Positions 16,801 through 24,185 of a stretch of 64,000 bases of DNA are shown here, piece by piece. Numbering within the stretch: the stretch's first letter is position 1; the number at the start of each line of letters is the position of its first letter. The notes under the pieces are model-generated. The model ran no database searches. It was not told the origin of the DNA and saw only the letters and a program-made list of their open reading frames with translations. Source of the stretch: Antrihabitans spumae (GTDB taxonomy: Bacteria > Actinomycetota > Actinomycetes > Mycobacteriales > Mycobacteriaceae); assembly GCF_043944905.1 (NCBI RefSeq), contig NZ_JBIMSN010000141.1, positions 1 to 64,000 on the forward strand, in the 5' to 3' direction. Both the position numbers and the translations under genes were made by a program.

Positions 16801-17353
16801 GCCGAAATTGGCGGCAGCGGTCACAACGGACGGGTCCGTCACTTCGGACGAGATCAGTGCAGCACTCGGAGATCTGCTGCCGCGCTACATGATTCCCGGT
16901 CGCATCGAGATTCTCGACGTGTTCCCGTTGACATCGAACGGCAAGCTCGACCGCCGAGCGGTCACGGCTCTCTTCACCGCCGAGGACGATGCCAACAGCT
17001 TTGTCGCCCCACGAACCGAGCTGGAGCGTGCGCTCGCAGCAATCGTCAGCGAGGTGCTCGGCGGGACGAAAGTCGGCGTCGACGACGACTTCTTCGCACT
17101 CGGCGGCGACTCCGTCCTTGCGACGACTATCATTGCGCGGATCCGGGATTGGCTCGACGCATCTAACGCCGTCGTGTCGGACATCTTCGCCGCCCGAACG
17201 GTTGCGGCACTGGCAACCCGACTGATCGCGAGCGACGTGGCGGCAGGGGAAAGCCCAACCAGACTCGAACAGGTCGCGCAGATCTATCTCGAGATCGCGG
17301 CCATGGACACTCACGAACTCGAGACCGTCGACGCGGCGGGCGGGCAGCGCTGA
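13823..17353 (+). CDS. mbtB: Nonribosomal peptide synthetase, ArCP-Cy-A-PCP (MbtB type)
   Basis: The 1176-residue protein has an aryl carrier domain (LGLDSIRM, Ser near 43), a heterocyclisation domain (about 105-530, DMLAADAMS matching DxxxxDxxS), an adenylation domain (about 550-1050; FTSGSTGTPKGV, FDASVYDIFG, YRTGDLARY, NGKLDRR) and a peptidyl carrier (LGGDSVLA, Ser near 1097). It would join salicyl to a beta-hydroxy or thiol amino acid and cyclise it. No thioesterase domain follows. GTG 13823 or, with better SD spacing from GAGGAG, GTG 13826 may start it. The specificity code I read (D-A-Y-N-L-G-L-I-H) resembles threonine. The stop overlaps mbtG by one base. Confidence 0.93.
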   Translation: MVAESGRAGIDRESIRDEVAKQLGEPAHTIATADDLIQLGLDSIRMMKLAGGWRKRGLDVNFAQLAAAPTVDAWYALLAGDVAEPVSEPEAVEPVVAPEADAEPFALAQMQHAFWIGRTDSQALGGVAAHLYVEFDGGGVDAAALERAVSELVALHPMLRAQFLPNGTQQILAVPGRPVFAVVDLRDLAADEVAAQLAELRDEKSHQRLAVEDGQVLDLTLTLLPDGKTRLHLDVDMLAADAMSYRLLVADLAELYAGRQVAASGYTYRQYLAAKAENPAPARERDRQWWQSRLSELPAAPALPVVPEADRTDPNKTVRYHHWLAPEAKHALLAAAHDRGVTPAMALASVFAETIGRWSAEPRFLLNLPLFQRESLHPDVDRIVGDFTSSIMVDVDVSAECSVLERARELQKTMHTNGSHAAYSGLDVLRDLGRHRGEQVLAPIVYTSALNLGELFADSVADTFGEPVWIVSQGPQVLLDAQVTEVRGGLLLNWDVRESAFPAGVVDSMFAQYTTAIDRLANGAAGWTAQATPSLPLDQFAVRRRVNDTAAPVTGRALHEGFFANAAANPDAPALLWGETGGKTYGALAAEALAIAGALQADGVGVGDAVAVQVPKGPGQIVAVLGVLASGAAYVPIGFDQPVARRTQILETGRVIAAICHDSEQFRGVGIPALPLATAVTYPEPLAQPVIPDTESVAYVLFTSGSTGTPKGVDVPHRAAMNTIDDCNRRFDVGPADRSLELAALEFDASVYDIFGLLSAGGAVVAMDEATRENPYEWVALVNRYRVSILNCVPSMLNMLLTVGSSAGLERGLGDSLRAVLLGGDWVGVDLPGRLEQQVPTCRFAGLGGATETAIHFSVCEVAGAAGVDPHWIAVPFGTPLDNVACRVVGPTGHDCPDWVAGELWVGGSGVALGYRNDPERSAAKFLTHQGQNWYRTGDLARYLPDGTLEFLGRADHQVKIRGYRIELGEIEGALRSIDGVGLAVAVVVGKAAPKLAAAVTTDGSVTSDEISAALGDLLPRYMIPGRIEILDVFPLTSNGKLDRRAVTALFTAEDDANSFVAPRTELERALAAIVSEVLGGTKVGVDDDFFALGGDSVLATTIIARIRDWLDASNAVVSDIFAARTVAALATRLIASDVAAGESPTRLEQVAQIYLEIAAMDTHELETVDAAGGQR

Positions 17354-18642
17354 TGGACACCCTTCTCGTTGTCGGTGCCGGACCGAAAGCGCTTGCGGTA
17401 GCGGCGAAGGCGTCGGTTCTCGAGGAGCTCGGTTATCCAGCGCCACGTGTGGTCGCGATCGAGCAACACGCGGTCGGCGGCAACTGGCTGCCGGGCGGTG
17501 GGTGGACCGACGGCAACCATCGCCTCGGCACAAGCCCGGAGAAGGACATCGGGTTCCCGTACCGCTCGAATCTCGTTCAGGGCCACAACCGCGAGATCAA
17601 CGAGAAGATGCTGACGTTCAGCTGGACGTCCTTTCTCGTCGATCACGGCGGCTTCACCGAGTGGATCGACCGCGGCCGACCTAGTCCGCAGCATCACATG
17701 TGGGCGAAGTACCTGCAGTGGGTCGCGAAGAAGGCTCAGTTGGAGTTGGTCGTCGGCTCGGTCAGGTCGATGTCGTGCGATACCGGCGAGTGGTCGCTCA
17801 CGGTCGAGGGACCCAACGGGCAGACCATCCAGTGCGAGGGTGATGCGCTGATGATCACCGGTCCCGGCAGCAGCAAGAGCGCACTCTACAAACATCCTCG
17901 GATGCTGAGCGTCGCGGAGTTCTGGGATCTGGCAGGCCGCAGGCAACTGCCGCTCTCGTCGCGCGCAGCCGTCATCGGTGGCGGTGAAACCGCAGGTTCG
18001 GTGCTCGACGAACTGGCACGGCACGACGCGATGAGCATCTCGGTTGTCTCGCCGATGGCGACCCTCTATACGCGTGGCGAAAGCTATTTCGAGAACTCGC
18101 TGTACAGCGACCCGACGAAGTGGATCGCGCTGACCAACGAAGAGAAACGGGACGTCATCCGGCGGACCGATCGGGGAGTCTTCTCGGTCCGCGTTCAGGA
18201 AACGCTGCTAGGCGACAACAGGGTCTCGCATCTGCAGGGCCGGGTCGTACGCGCGAAGTCCGACGGCGACCTGCTCGCGTTGACGTTGAACAACGGCACG
18301 CGTGGGGATCGCACGCACACCTTCGATCTGGTGGTCGACGCCACCGGCGGTCAGCCGCTGTGGTTCGTCGACCTCATGGATCAGGACGCCGCCGATGTAC
18401 TCGAACTGTCGGTCGGCAGCGAGATCACCCAGGAGCGCATCGAGGCGTCCATCGGCTACGACCTTTCCGTCGAGTCCATGACGCCGAAGTTGTTCCTGCC
18501 GAACCTCGCCGGTGTGTCCCAAGGTCCGGGATTTCCGAATCTGAGTTGCCTCGGCATGTTGTCGGACCGAGTGCTACGCAGCGATGTCGTCGAAGGGTCG
18601 ACGCGCTCGCGAAAAGCAGCGCGGGCGCTGCGTGACGCCTGA
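17353..18642 (+). CDS. mbtG: L-lysine N6-monooxygenase (MbtG type)
   Basis: A 429-residue FAD/NADPH N-hydroxylating monooxygenase. It makes the hydroxylamine that becomes a hydroxamate iron ligand. Motifs are VVGAGPKALAVAAKASVL at the N-terminus, LGTSPEKDIGFPYRS, VIGGGETAGSVL for NADPH binding and GPGFPNLSCLGMLSDRVL near the C-terminus, all matching mycobacterial MbtG. ATG 17353 overlaps the NRPS stop as TGATG, so the two are co-translated. Its presence implies the final product includes hydroxylysine, although no later NRPS or PKS modules are in the window. Confidence 0.94.
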   Translation: MDTLLVVGAGPKALAVAAKASVLEELGYPAPRVVAIEQHAVGGNWLPGGGWTDGNHRLGTSPEKDIGFPYRSNLVQGHNREINEKMLTFSWTSFLVDHGGFTEWIDRGRPSPQHHMWAKYLQWVAKKAQLELVVGSVRSMSCDTGEWSLTVEGPNGQTIQCEGDALMITGPGSSKSALYKHPRMLSVAEFWDLAGRRQLPLSSRAAVIGGGETAGSVLDELARHDAMSISVVSPMATLYTRGESYFENSLYSDPTKWIALTNEEKRDVIRRTDRGVFSVRVQETLLGDNRVSHLQGRVVRAKSDGDLLALTLNNGTRGDRTHTFDLVVDATGGQPLWFVDLMDQDAADVLELSVGSEITQERIEASIGYDLSVESMTPKLFLPNLAGVSQGPGFPNLSCLGMLSDRVLRSDVVEGSTRSRKAARALRDA

Positions 18643-19635
18643 CTATTTGGCGGCGTTGGCCAGGCCGGCTTCGAGACGATCGAGGACGTACGGAATCGAC
18701 AGCGGCGAAGGCTGATTGAGTCCTGTTCCGGCGGCGACGTCGAGGTAGACGATGCTGTCCTTCTGGACGGACGGCAGTGTGTCGTACCCCGGTAGGGCCT
18801 TGAAAAGGTCGGTCATCTCGGGGGTCGACGTGGCGACCAGCAGGTCGGTGTTCAGGTCGACGAGTCGTTCGGGTGGCAACGCTGCGCGACCCGTCGGGCC
18901 GACTTGGGTGACAAGCTTTTCGGGCAGCGTCATGCCGAGCCGGGTGAACAGGACGCTCGCGCCGTCTTGCGGGTCCGCGAGAACATCCATCCGCGTTGGC
19001 GACGACAGGAACGTCGTGACGAAGGTTTTGCCTTTCAGTCCTGGGTTCTTCGCGGCAATCGCGTCAATGCGGCCGTTGATGTTCGCCGCGACCGACGCGG
19101 CTTGGCCCTGCTTGTCGAGGATCTTGCCGAGAATATCGATCTGCTCGCCCCACGAGTCCACCTCGGAGCTCCGAAGTTCGGGGATGGTCGGCGCGATATT
19201 GCTCAGCTTGTCGTACTCGTCGGGGCCGAACCTGGTGACGAGGATCAGATCGGGATCGAGAGCCTCGACCTGGGCGACCACGTCGCCTGCTGGATCGATC
19301 GCTGTCGCACTTTGCAGCGAAGGAGGCTCCCACGGCGAGTTGGTTGCACCGGCCGCTCTGCCCACGTTGTCGATATAGCCGATCGGAGTCACACCGAGAA
19401 CCTGTGCAGCGTCGAGCCATTGGGTCCCGAGCGTCACGATCTTCTTCGGAATGCCGTTGACGCTGGTCTTGCCTTTGGAGTGCCCGATCGTGACGGTGCG
19501 GTCGGAGTTGCCGTCCGCGTCGGAACCACCGTCGCTCGAATGCGTGTCGCACGCGGTAGCCAGCACAAGCAACAGTGCAGCGAGTACAACGCCGCGCAGT
19601 CGCAGAACACGCGATCCTGGTACGCGGGTACCCAA
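18643..19635 (-). CDS. Siderophore/iron ABC transporter substrate-binding lipoprotein
   Basis: A 330-residue FecB/FepB-like periplasmic-binding protein. The signal peptide ends in the lipobox LATAC (Cys 29), followed by a Ser/Asp-rich linker. The mature domain shows KKIVTLGTQWLDAAQVLGV, LDPDLILVTRFG and LPSVQKDSIVYLD, typical of type III solute-binding proteins. TTG start with GAGGAG upstream. Its stop abuts the mbtG stop on the other strand. It probably captures the ferri-siderophore made by this locus, but the permease and ATPase are not here. No IdeR box was seen upstream. Confidence 0.9.
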   Translation of the reverse strand: MGTRVPGSRVLRLRGVVLAALLLVLATACDTHSSDGGSDADGNSDRTVTIGHSKGKTSVNGIPKKIVTLGTQWLDAAQVLGVTPIGYIDNVGRAAGATNSPWEPPSLQSATAIDPAGDVVAQVEALDPDLILVTRFGPDEYDKLSNIAPTIPELRSSEVDSWGEQIDILGKILDKQGQAASVAANINGRIDAIAAKNPGLKGKTFVTTFLSSPTRMDVLADPQDGASVLFTRLGMTLPEKLVTQVGPTGRAALPPERLVDLNTDLLVATSTPEMTDLFKALPGYDTLPSVQKDSIVYLDVAAGTGLNQPSPLSIPYVLDRLEAGLANAAK

Positions 19636-19768
19636 AAGAACTCCTCAGCGACGTCAGCTCGGTGGTTGCCGGTATGTGCCACTGGTGACGATACAAGCGC
19701 GGCGACCGTACCTTCGTCGGATCGAGCAAGACGAAGCGGTCGCCGCGCGTGTCGGAGAAAAGCGTGAA

Positions 19769-20191
19769 TCAGTCTTCGGCAACCGTCACGGTGACGGGAA
19801 TGTTGCCGCGGGTGGCGTTCGAGTACGGGCACACCTGGTGTGCCTTGTCGGCGAGGGCCTGTGCCTCGTCCTTCGACAGGTGGGGCAGCGAGATTTCGAG
19901 GGTTACTTCGAGCCCGAAGCCGCCCGAATCATTGGGGCCGATGCCAACTTTCGCGCCGACTGCCGAATCCGCGATGTTCGCCTTCTCACGACCGCCGACC
20001 AAGCGGAGCGCGCCGTGGAAGCATGCTGCGTAGCCTGCCGCGAACAACTGCTCCGGGTTGGTGCCTTCGCCGTTGCCGCCCATTTCCTTCGGTGCGGACA
20101 GGGCGACGTCGACCTTGCCGTCGGTGGTGCGGGCGTGGCCGTTGCGGCCGTCGCCGGTTGCGAGCGCTTCTGCGGTGTACAGGATTGCCAT
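19769..20191 (-). CDS. ohr: Organic hydroperoxide resistance protein (Ohr)
   Basis: A 140-residue OsmC/Ohr-family thiol peroxidase reducing organic and fatty-acid hydroperoxides in the cytoplasm. Both redox cysteines are in place: AACFHGAL (Cys 57) and VCPYSNATRGN (Cys 121), the Ohr-specific contexts. It lies 49 bases downstream of ohrR on the same strand and likely shares its promoter. No operator is evident in the gap, so control should act from upstream of ohrR. Confidence 0.95.
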   Translation of the reverse strand: MAILYTAEALATGDGRNGHARTTDGKVDVALSAPKEMGGNGEGTNPEQLFAAGYAACFHGALRLVGGREKANIADSAVGAKVGIGPNDSGGFGLEVTLEISLPHLSKDEAQALADKAHQVCPYSNATRGNIPVTVTVAED

Positions 20192-20240
20192 AATTCTTTC
20201 CTCTTCCTTTGTGGGGTTATCGGTCGTTCCGTGCGGGGGT

Positions 20241-20678
20241 TCAGGTTGCTGCCGTGGTGAGCGAATTCGTCAGTCGTACAAGCGTTTCGCGAAGCTCGTC
20301 GGCGTCGCGAGCAGTCATGCCCATCGACTCGCCGAGCCGCTTAGGGATGTCGCAAGCGCGAGCTTCGAGCGCGCGGCCCTTGGCGGTCAGGGTGATCTGC
20401 ACCCGGCGCTCGTCGGTGGAGAGGCGCTGCCGCTCGACCAGTCCGAGCATGCCCAAACGCTTGAGCAGCGGCGAGAGAGTGCCGGTGTCCAGTTTCAGGT
20501 CGTCGCACAGTTCGCTGACGCCACGGCCGTCACGTTCCCACAGTGCAAGCAACACGAGGTATTGCGGATACGTGACGCCGAGGGATTCCAAGATAGGTCG
20601 ATACGTCGCCGTCACGGCCCGTGAGGCCGAGTACAGCGCGAAGCACAACTGCCTGTCGAGAGCGAGGTCGTTGGCCAT
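20241..20678 (-). CDS. ohrR: Peroxide-sensing MarR-family repressor OhrR
   Basis: A 145-residue MarR-type repressor with the reactive cysteine near the N-terminus (RQLCFALYSASRA, Cys 12), the hallmark of OhrR. The winged helix follows (LDTGTLSPLLKRLGMLGLVE, then RQRLSTDERRVQITLT). The cysteine is oxidised by organic hydroperoxides and the protein leaves DNA, releasing ohr. Start ATG 20678 fits the family length; an upstream in-frame extension is non-coding. A perfect palindrome sits 16 bases before the start and is the probable operator. Confidence 0.94.
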   Translation of the reverse strand: MANDLALDRQLCFALYSASRAVTATYRPILESLGVTYPQYLVLLALWERDGRGVSELCDDLKLDTGTLSPLLKRLGMLGLVERQRLSTDERRVQITLTAKGRALEARACDIPKRLGESMGMTARDADELRETLVRLTNSLTTAAT

Positions 20679-20693
20679 GTCAAAACTGTAGAC

Positions 20694-20708
20694 CACAATT
20701 AGATTGTG
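20694..20708. promoter_or_regulatory. OhrR operator palindrome
   Basis: CACAATTAGATTGTG is a perfect inverted repeat (CACAAT-TAG-ATTGTG) directly upstream of ohrR. It resembles the AT-rich ACAATT-type operators known for OhrR proteins. Confidence 0.75.
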
Positions 20709-20743
20709 CGCAATAGAGTTGGGTGCAGTAAAACTGGTCGGCA

Positions 20744-20766
20744 CCGACACACTTCCGATGTGTCGG
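20744..20766. promoter_or_regulatory. 8-bp-arm palindrome upstream of the aro leader promoter
   Basis: CCGACACA and TGTGTCGG flank a 7-base centre. The palindrome ends five bases before the proposed -10 hexamer, so it overlaps the -35 position and could be an operator for the DAHP synthase transcript. The binding regulator is unknown. Confidence 0.5.
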
Positions 20767-20770
20767 CTGG

Positions 20771-20776
20771 TACAGT
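20771..20776 (+). promoter_or_regulatory. -10 hexamer of the aro leader transcript (leaderless geometry)
   Basis: TACAGT lies seven bases before the ATG of the leader peptide. This would place transcription start at or next to the A of the ATG. No SD precedes that ATG. Confidence 0.55.
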
Positions 20777-20783
20777 CCAATTT

Positions 20784-20858
20784 ATGTCGCGCGGATATTT
20801 TTGGTTTCTCGAACCGGCCCTTGGTGGGTCGGTCGGCGAAACCGCTTTGCGACGCTGA
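20784..20858 (+). CDS. Aromatic amino-acid leader peptide upstream of DAHP synthase
   Basis: A 24-codon frame beginning MSRGYFWFLE and ending at TGA 20856-20858. Codons 5-8 are Tyr-Phe-Trp-Phe, the three end products of the aromatic pathway in a row, exactly what a ribosome-stalling attenuator would sense. A -10 hexamer seven bases upstream suggests a leaderless mRNA. The coding frame is 84 bases upstream of the DAHP synthase start, and two hairpins lie in that spacer. Assignment rests on composition and position; no homologue comparison was possible. Confidence 0.7.
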   Translation: MSRGYFWFLEPALGGSVGETALRR

Positions 20859-20870
20859 CACCTCCACCTC

Positions 20871-20892
20871 GAGCCGGACGACAGACCGGCTC
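20871..20892 (+). promoter_or_regulatory. Leader hairpin A
   Basis: GAGCCGG (20871-20877) pairs with CCGGCTC (20886-20892) around an 8-base loop, 12 bases after the leader stop codon. Part of its right arm, GACCGGC (20884-20890), can alternatively pair, with one G-U, to GTCGGTC in the leader ORF (20828-20834) or in hairpin B (20917-20923). Confidence 0.5.
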
Positions 20893-20911
20893 GCTTGGTA
20901 GCGAATCTTCC

Positions 20912-20942
20912 TTCGGGTCGGTCCTGAGAACAGGAACCCGAA
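20912..20942 (+). promoter_or_regulatory. SD-sequestering hairpin B before DAHP synthase
   Basis: TTCGGGT (20912-20918) pairs with ACCCGAA (20936-20942), and inside it CCTG (20923-20926) pairs with CAGG (20931-20934). The SD AGGA (20932-20935) is buried in the stem and the ATG follows directly. This suggests control at translation initiation. Confidence 0.6.
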
Positions 20943-22037
20943 ATGACAATCGCACTCGATCCGACACGTGATCTCGATGATCAGCGCACCATCAGCATCA
21001 GCCCGTTGGTGTCGCCTGACGAGATTCGTCGAGCCCATGCCGTCGACGACGCAGCCGTGGCTACCGTGCGCGCCGGACGTAACGCAACCGTCGACGTACT
21101 GAACGGCGACGATGACCGACTGATGGTGATCGTCGGACCGTGCTCGGTACACGACCCGGCAGCCGCACTCGACTACGCACAGCGCCTCGCCTGCAAAGCC
21201 GCCGACCTCGACGACCGTCTTCATGTCGTCATGCGCGTGTACTTCGAGAAGCCACGGACCACGCTGGGGTGGAAGGGCCTGATCAACGACCCGCACCTCG
21301 ACGGCAGCTTCGACGTCAATACCGGCTTGGGCATCGGCAGGCAGTTGCTCGTCGACATCTCGTCTCTCGGATTGCCGGTTGCCTGCGAATTCCTCGACCC
21401 GATCACGCCGCAATACATCGCGGACCTGGTCAGCTACGGCGCGATCGGCGCGCGAACTGCCGCAAGTCAGGTGCATCGACAGTTGAGCAGCGCGTTGTCG
21501 ATGCCGGTCGGCATCAAAAACGGCACCGACGGCGACGTCCAGGTTGCCGTCGACGGAACCCGGGCAGCGGCGGCAAGCCACGTGTTCCCTGGAATGGACC
21601 GGAACGGACACGCGGCGTTGATCCAGACGACCGGCAACCCCGATTGTCATGTGATTCTGCGTGGTGGCAGCACCGGACCGAACTACGACGAGGCGTCGGT
21701 CGATGCCGCGGCTGCCCTGCTGGCCAAGGCGGGCCTGCCCGAACGAATCGTCATCGACGCCAGCCACGGCAACAGCAACAAGGACCACAACAAGCAGGTC
21801 GACGTGGTCGACGACGTCGCGCGCCGGATTGCGGCGGGGGAGCGTCGCGTCGTCGGGATGATGCTCGAAAGCTTCATCGAAGCAGGCAGGCAAGACCTGA
21901 CACTCGGCCGAGCCGACGACCTCGTCTACGGCAAATCGATCACCGATGCCTGCCTCGATTGGGCGACCACCGCACGGCAACTCGACACCCTCGCAGCTGC
22001 CGTCACCGCACGTCGTGGGGCCGAAACTGCACGCTGA
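20943..22037 (+). CDS. aroG: 3-deoxy-7-phosphoheptulonate (DAHP) synthase, class I
   Basis: A 364-residue type I DAHP synthase, the first enzyme of the shikimate pathway, condensing phosphoenolpyruvate and erythrose-4-phosphate. Motifs are VIVGPCSVHD, MRVYFEKPRTTLGWKGLIND, GARTAASQVHRQLSSALSMP, GIKNGTDGDVQVAVD and IDASHGNSNKDHNKQ. It is the AroF/G/H type rather than the plant-like type II enzyme common in mycobacteria. It is preceded by an aromatic leader peptide and a hairpin burying its SD, so feedback by aromatic amino acid supply is likely. The pathway also feeds chorismate to mbtI. The 3' end overlaps alkB by 35 bases. Confidence 0.94.
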   Translation: MTIALDPTRDLDDQRTISISPLVSPDEIRRAHAVDDAAVATVRAGRNATVDVLNGDDDRLMVIVGPCSVHDPAAALDYAQRLACKAADLDDRLHVVMRVYFEKPRTTLGWKGLINDPHLDGSFDVNTGLGIGRQLLVDISSLGLPVACEFLDPITPQYIADLVSYGAIGARTAASQVHRQLSSALSMPVGIKNGTDGDVQVAVDGTRAAAASHVFPGMDRNGHAALIQTTGNPDCHVILRGGSTGPNYDEASVDAAAALLAKAGLPERIVIDASHGNSNKDHNKQVDVVDDVARRIAAGERRVVGMMLESFIEAGRQDLTLGRADDLVYGKSITDACLDWATTARQLDTLAAAVTARRGAETAR

Positions 22038-22635
22038 TCCGTGGTCCGACAGCGCGATTGGTCTTCGGCACGGCGTGCTCCCAGGTCCGCTGACACGATC
22101 CGCCCATAACGAGCAGGTCGCCGTGGCCGAGTTGGAAACGAAGCGTCGCACCGCCCGCTCGCGGTCGCAGTAGGAGCGGGCGGGCATCGCCGAGCGACAC
22201 GATCGCCACCATCGTGTCCGCTGTGCGGCTGCGCCCGATCGTGTCGCCGTGCCACGCGACGCTGTCGGACCCGTCGCGGTACAGGCAGAGACCGGCCGTT
22301 GTGAACGGCTCGCCGAGTTCGTTGGCGTAGTGCTCGCTGAGCAGTGAACGGGCCTGTGCGAGAAGCGGATTTGGAAGTGGGTCCCCGGCATCGTAGAAAC
22401 AGAGCAGGCGGGGCACGTCTACGACCCTGTCGTACATGGGCCTGCGATCCGACCGCCAGGCGACGTTGTGGACCAGATCGGAGAACAGGTCCTCGGATCC
22501 GGCCACCCAGCCGGGCGCGTGATCGACCCACGCGCCCGCACTCAACTGGGTGCGGGTGATTGCGCAGGCAAGGTCGCCGATCGTCGGGCCGGACGGCTCG
22601 ACATCGAACAGCGACGCTTGATGCGTTACGAACAT
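22003..22635 (-). CDS. alkB: AlkB-like 2-oxoglutarate/Fe(II) dioxygenase
   Basis: A 210-residue protein of the AlkB family, which removes alkyl groups from damaged nucleic acid bases by oxidation. The iron ligands HxD (SVAWHGDTIG, His near 128) and the distal His in RTWEHAVPK are visible, and the 2-oxoglutarate arginines are in GPRISVQFRP. GLCLYRDGSDSVAWHGD is characteristic of bacterial AlkB-like proteins. ATG 22635 is preferred to an upstream frame lacking similarity. The stop lies inside the convergent DAHP synthase gene. Confidence 0.9.
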   Translation of the reverse strand: MFVTHQASLFDVEPSGPTIGDLACAITRTQLSAGAWVDHAPGWVAGSEDLFSDLVHNVAWRSDRRPMYDRVVDVPRLLCFYDAGDPLPNPLLAQARSLLSEHYANELGEPFTTAGLCLYRDGSDSVAWHGDTIGRSRTADTMVAIVSLGDARPLLLRPRAGGATLRFQLGHGDLLVMGGSCQRTWEHAVPKTNRAVGPRISVQFRPHDVR

Positions 22636-22663
22636 GTGTTCGATGATACCGCGCGTGAAGCTG

Positions 22664-23230
22664 TCAGATAAGACTTGTCCAATAGTCCTCGAACCGCACG
22701 AACACCATGACCGCAACGATCGCGAACCAGACCGCGGCGATCGTCCAGCGCCACTCGTCGATCACTTTCACAACGCCGCCGCGGCCTTCGGCGACTCGAT
22801 GAAACGCGACGGTCTGGATCGGCAACGTCACCAGCCAGACCGCCATGCAGTAAGGGCACAGAGCGCCGATTCGGTAGAGGCTTTGAAAGATCAGCCAGCA
22901 GACGAATACGGTGCCCAGCAGGCTGCCGATCCAGAGCCCCACCCAGTGCCAGCGTGGCAGTGTCACGCCGGTGAGGGTGAGCGCTCCCATCGCGACGACG
23001 AGGGTGAAGCCGACGATGCCGATCAGCGAATTGGGAAAGCCGAACACCGATGCCTGTGGCGTCGTCATCACCGTGCCGCACGACAGCACCGGGTTGATGC
23101 TGCACGACGGTATGTAACCCGGGTCCGCGGTGATCTTCCAGCGCTCGTAGGTCAGTGTGGCCGCGGCCGTCAGGCCTACGAGCCCACCGATCGTGAGCAG
23201 CCACCCCGAACCTGATCGAACGCTTGTCAC
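22664..23230 (-). CDS. Vitamin K epoxide reductase (VKOR) family membrane protein
   Basis: A 188-residue integral membrane thiol oxidase that re-oxidises a DsbA-like partner using quinone. The active-site CPYC (near residues 125-128) is in GALCPYCMAVW. The loop cysteine pair is in CSINPVLSCG, followed by the conserved serine/asparagine region FGFPNSLIG. Four or five hydrophobic helices are visible. GTG 23230 overlaps the stop of the DsbA-like gene as GTGA, so the two are co-translated. This couple corresponds to the mycobacterial Rv2969c-Rv2968c oxidative folding pair. Confidence 0.94.
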   Translation of the reverse strand: MTSVRSGSGWLLTIGGLVGLTAAATLTYERWKITADPGYIPSCSINPVLSCGTVMTTPQASVFGFPNSLIGIVGFTLVVAMGALTLTGVTLPRWHWVGLWIGSLLGTVFVCWLIFQSLYRIGALCPYCMAVWLVTLPIQTVAFHRVAEGRGGVVKVIDEWRWTIAAVWFAIVAVMVFVRFEDYWTSLI

Positions 23231-23976
23231 TGTTGGGCCGCGGTGACGGCTGCACGCAACGCGTCCGGGGTCGGGTTGCGAAGCGCAACGCCGTTGACGC
23301 GAACGGTCGGTGTGCTGGTGACGCCGCTTGCTAGAACAGTCTGGGTATTGGTACCGACGAAGGTTCCGTAGCGAATCGACGTTATGCACTGCGCGACGTC
23401 AGGATCGGATGCTCCTGCTGCCGTTGCGAGTTCGACGAGGCGTTCGTCGGTCAGGCCGGAGCCACCCTCCTCGGGCTGTGCCTCGAACATCGCCTGGTGC
23501 CACGCCGGCCAGGCCGTCTTGTCTGCCTCGACTACGCAGAAGCCGGCATTCGCGGCGCGAGTCGAATAGTTTGTCGACGACATACGATCCAGTATGGCAA
23601 TGGGCGAATAGTCGACCGCAACAGTTCCCGATGCGACGAGATCCGACAACGTCGGGCCGGTCATCGATTCGAACTGCTTGCAGGCAGGGCACTGGAAGTC
23701 CTCGATTGCCGACACGACCACCTTGGCGGCTGGATCGCCGATTCTGATGGCACCGTCAGGCGTGAGAACCGAGGGTGCAGCGGTCGACTCGGTGGTTGTC
23801 GGCGCCGCGGTCTGTTCTGCCTTGTTGTCGGAACTCTTGCGAGAGACCGAAATTCCGATCGCGACGACGAGGGCGACGAGGACAAGGGCAATCGCGGCCT
23901 GTATCGCGATCTTGCGGTTGCGATCTTTGCGCGCCGCAACTGCCAACGGGCCGCGCTTGCCGGAACTGGTGTTCAT
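23227..23976 (-). CDS. Membrane-anchored DsbA-like thiol-disulfide oxidoreductase
   Basis: A 249-residue protein with a cytoplasmic N-terminus, one transmembrane helix (about 24-44), a Ser/Thr/Ala-rich linker and an extracytoplasmic thioredoxin-fold domain. The active site is DFQCPACKQFE (Cys 96 and 99), and STPTVRVNG contains the cis-proline threonine. It introduces disulfides into exported proteins and is regenerated by the VKOR encoded immediately downstream. ATG 23976 follows GAAAGG. Confidence 0.93.
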   Translation of the reverse strand: MNTSSGKRGPLAVAARKDRNRKIAIQAAIALVLVALVVAIGISVSRKSSDNKAEQTAAPTTTESTAAPSVLTPDGAIRIGDPAAKVVVSAIEDFQCPACKQFESMTGPTLSDLVASGTVAVDYSPIAILDRMSSTNYSTRAANAGFCVVEADKTAWPAWHQAMFEAQPEEGGSGLTDERLVELATAAGASDPDVAQCITSIRYGTFVGTNTQTVLASGVTSTPTVRVNGVALRNPTPDALRAAVTAAQQ

Positions 23977-24185
23977 GGTGTGCCTTTCGATGAAAACTAT
24001 TGGTAGGTAAAACGTTTCGAGTGTGCAGACGGGCATCGCGGTGGGGGCTCGTCGAGCAGCGGGTGACCCATGGCGCACGGCAGTGGCGCGCCGAAAGGGT
24101 CGAAGCAGAGAACGCGTCGCGGCATAGCGCTGCAACGGCGTGATCCGGTCGCATCGAGTTGGACCGGACGAAGAAGTAGCCCGCC

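Noticed and set aside
19636..19768. Search for an IdeR box before the siderophore-binding lipoprotein
   Set aside because: No TTAGG or CCTAA half-sites in usable spacing were found.
20679..22391. Long in-frame upstream extension of ohrR through the DAHP synthase gene
   Set aside because: It is antisense to aroG; OhrR family length and the operator position fix the start at 20678.
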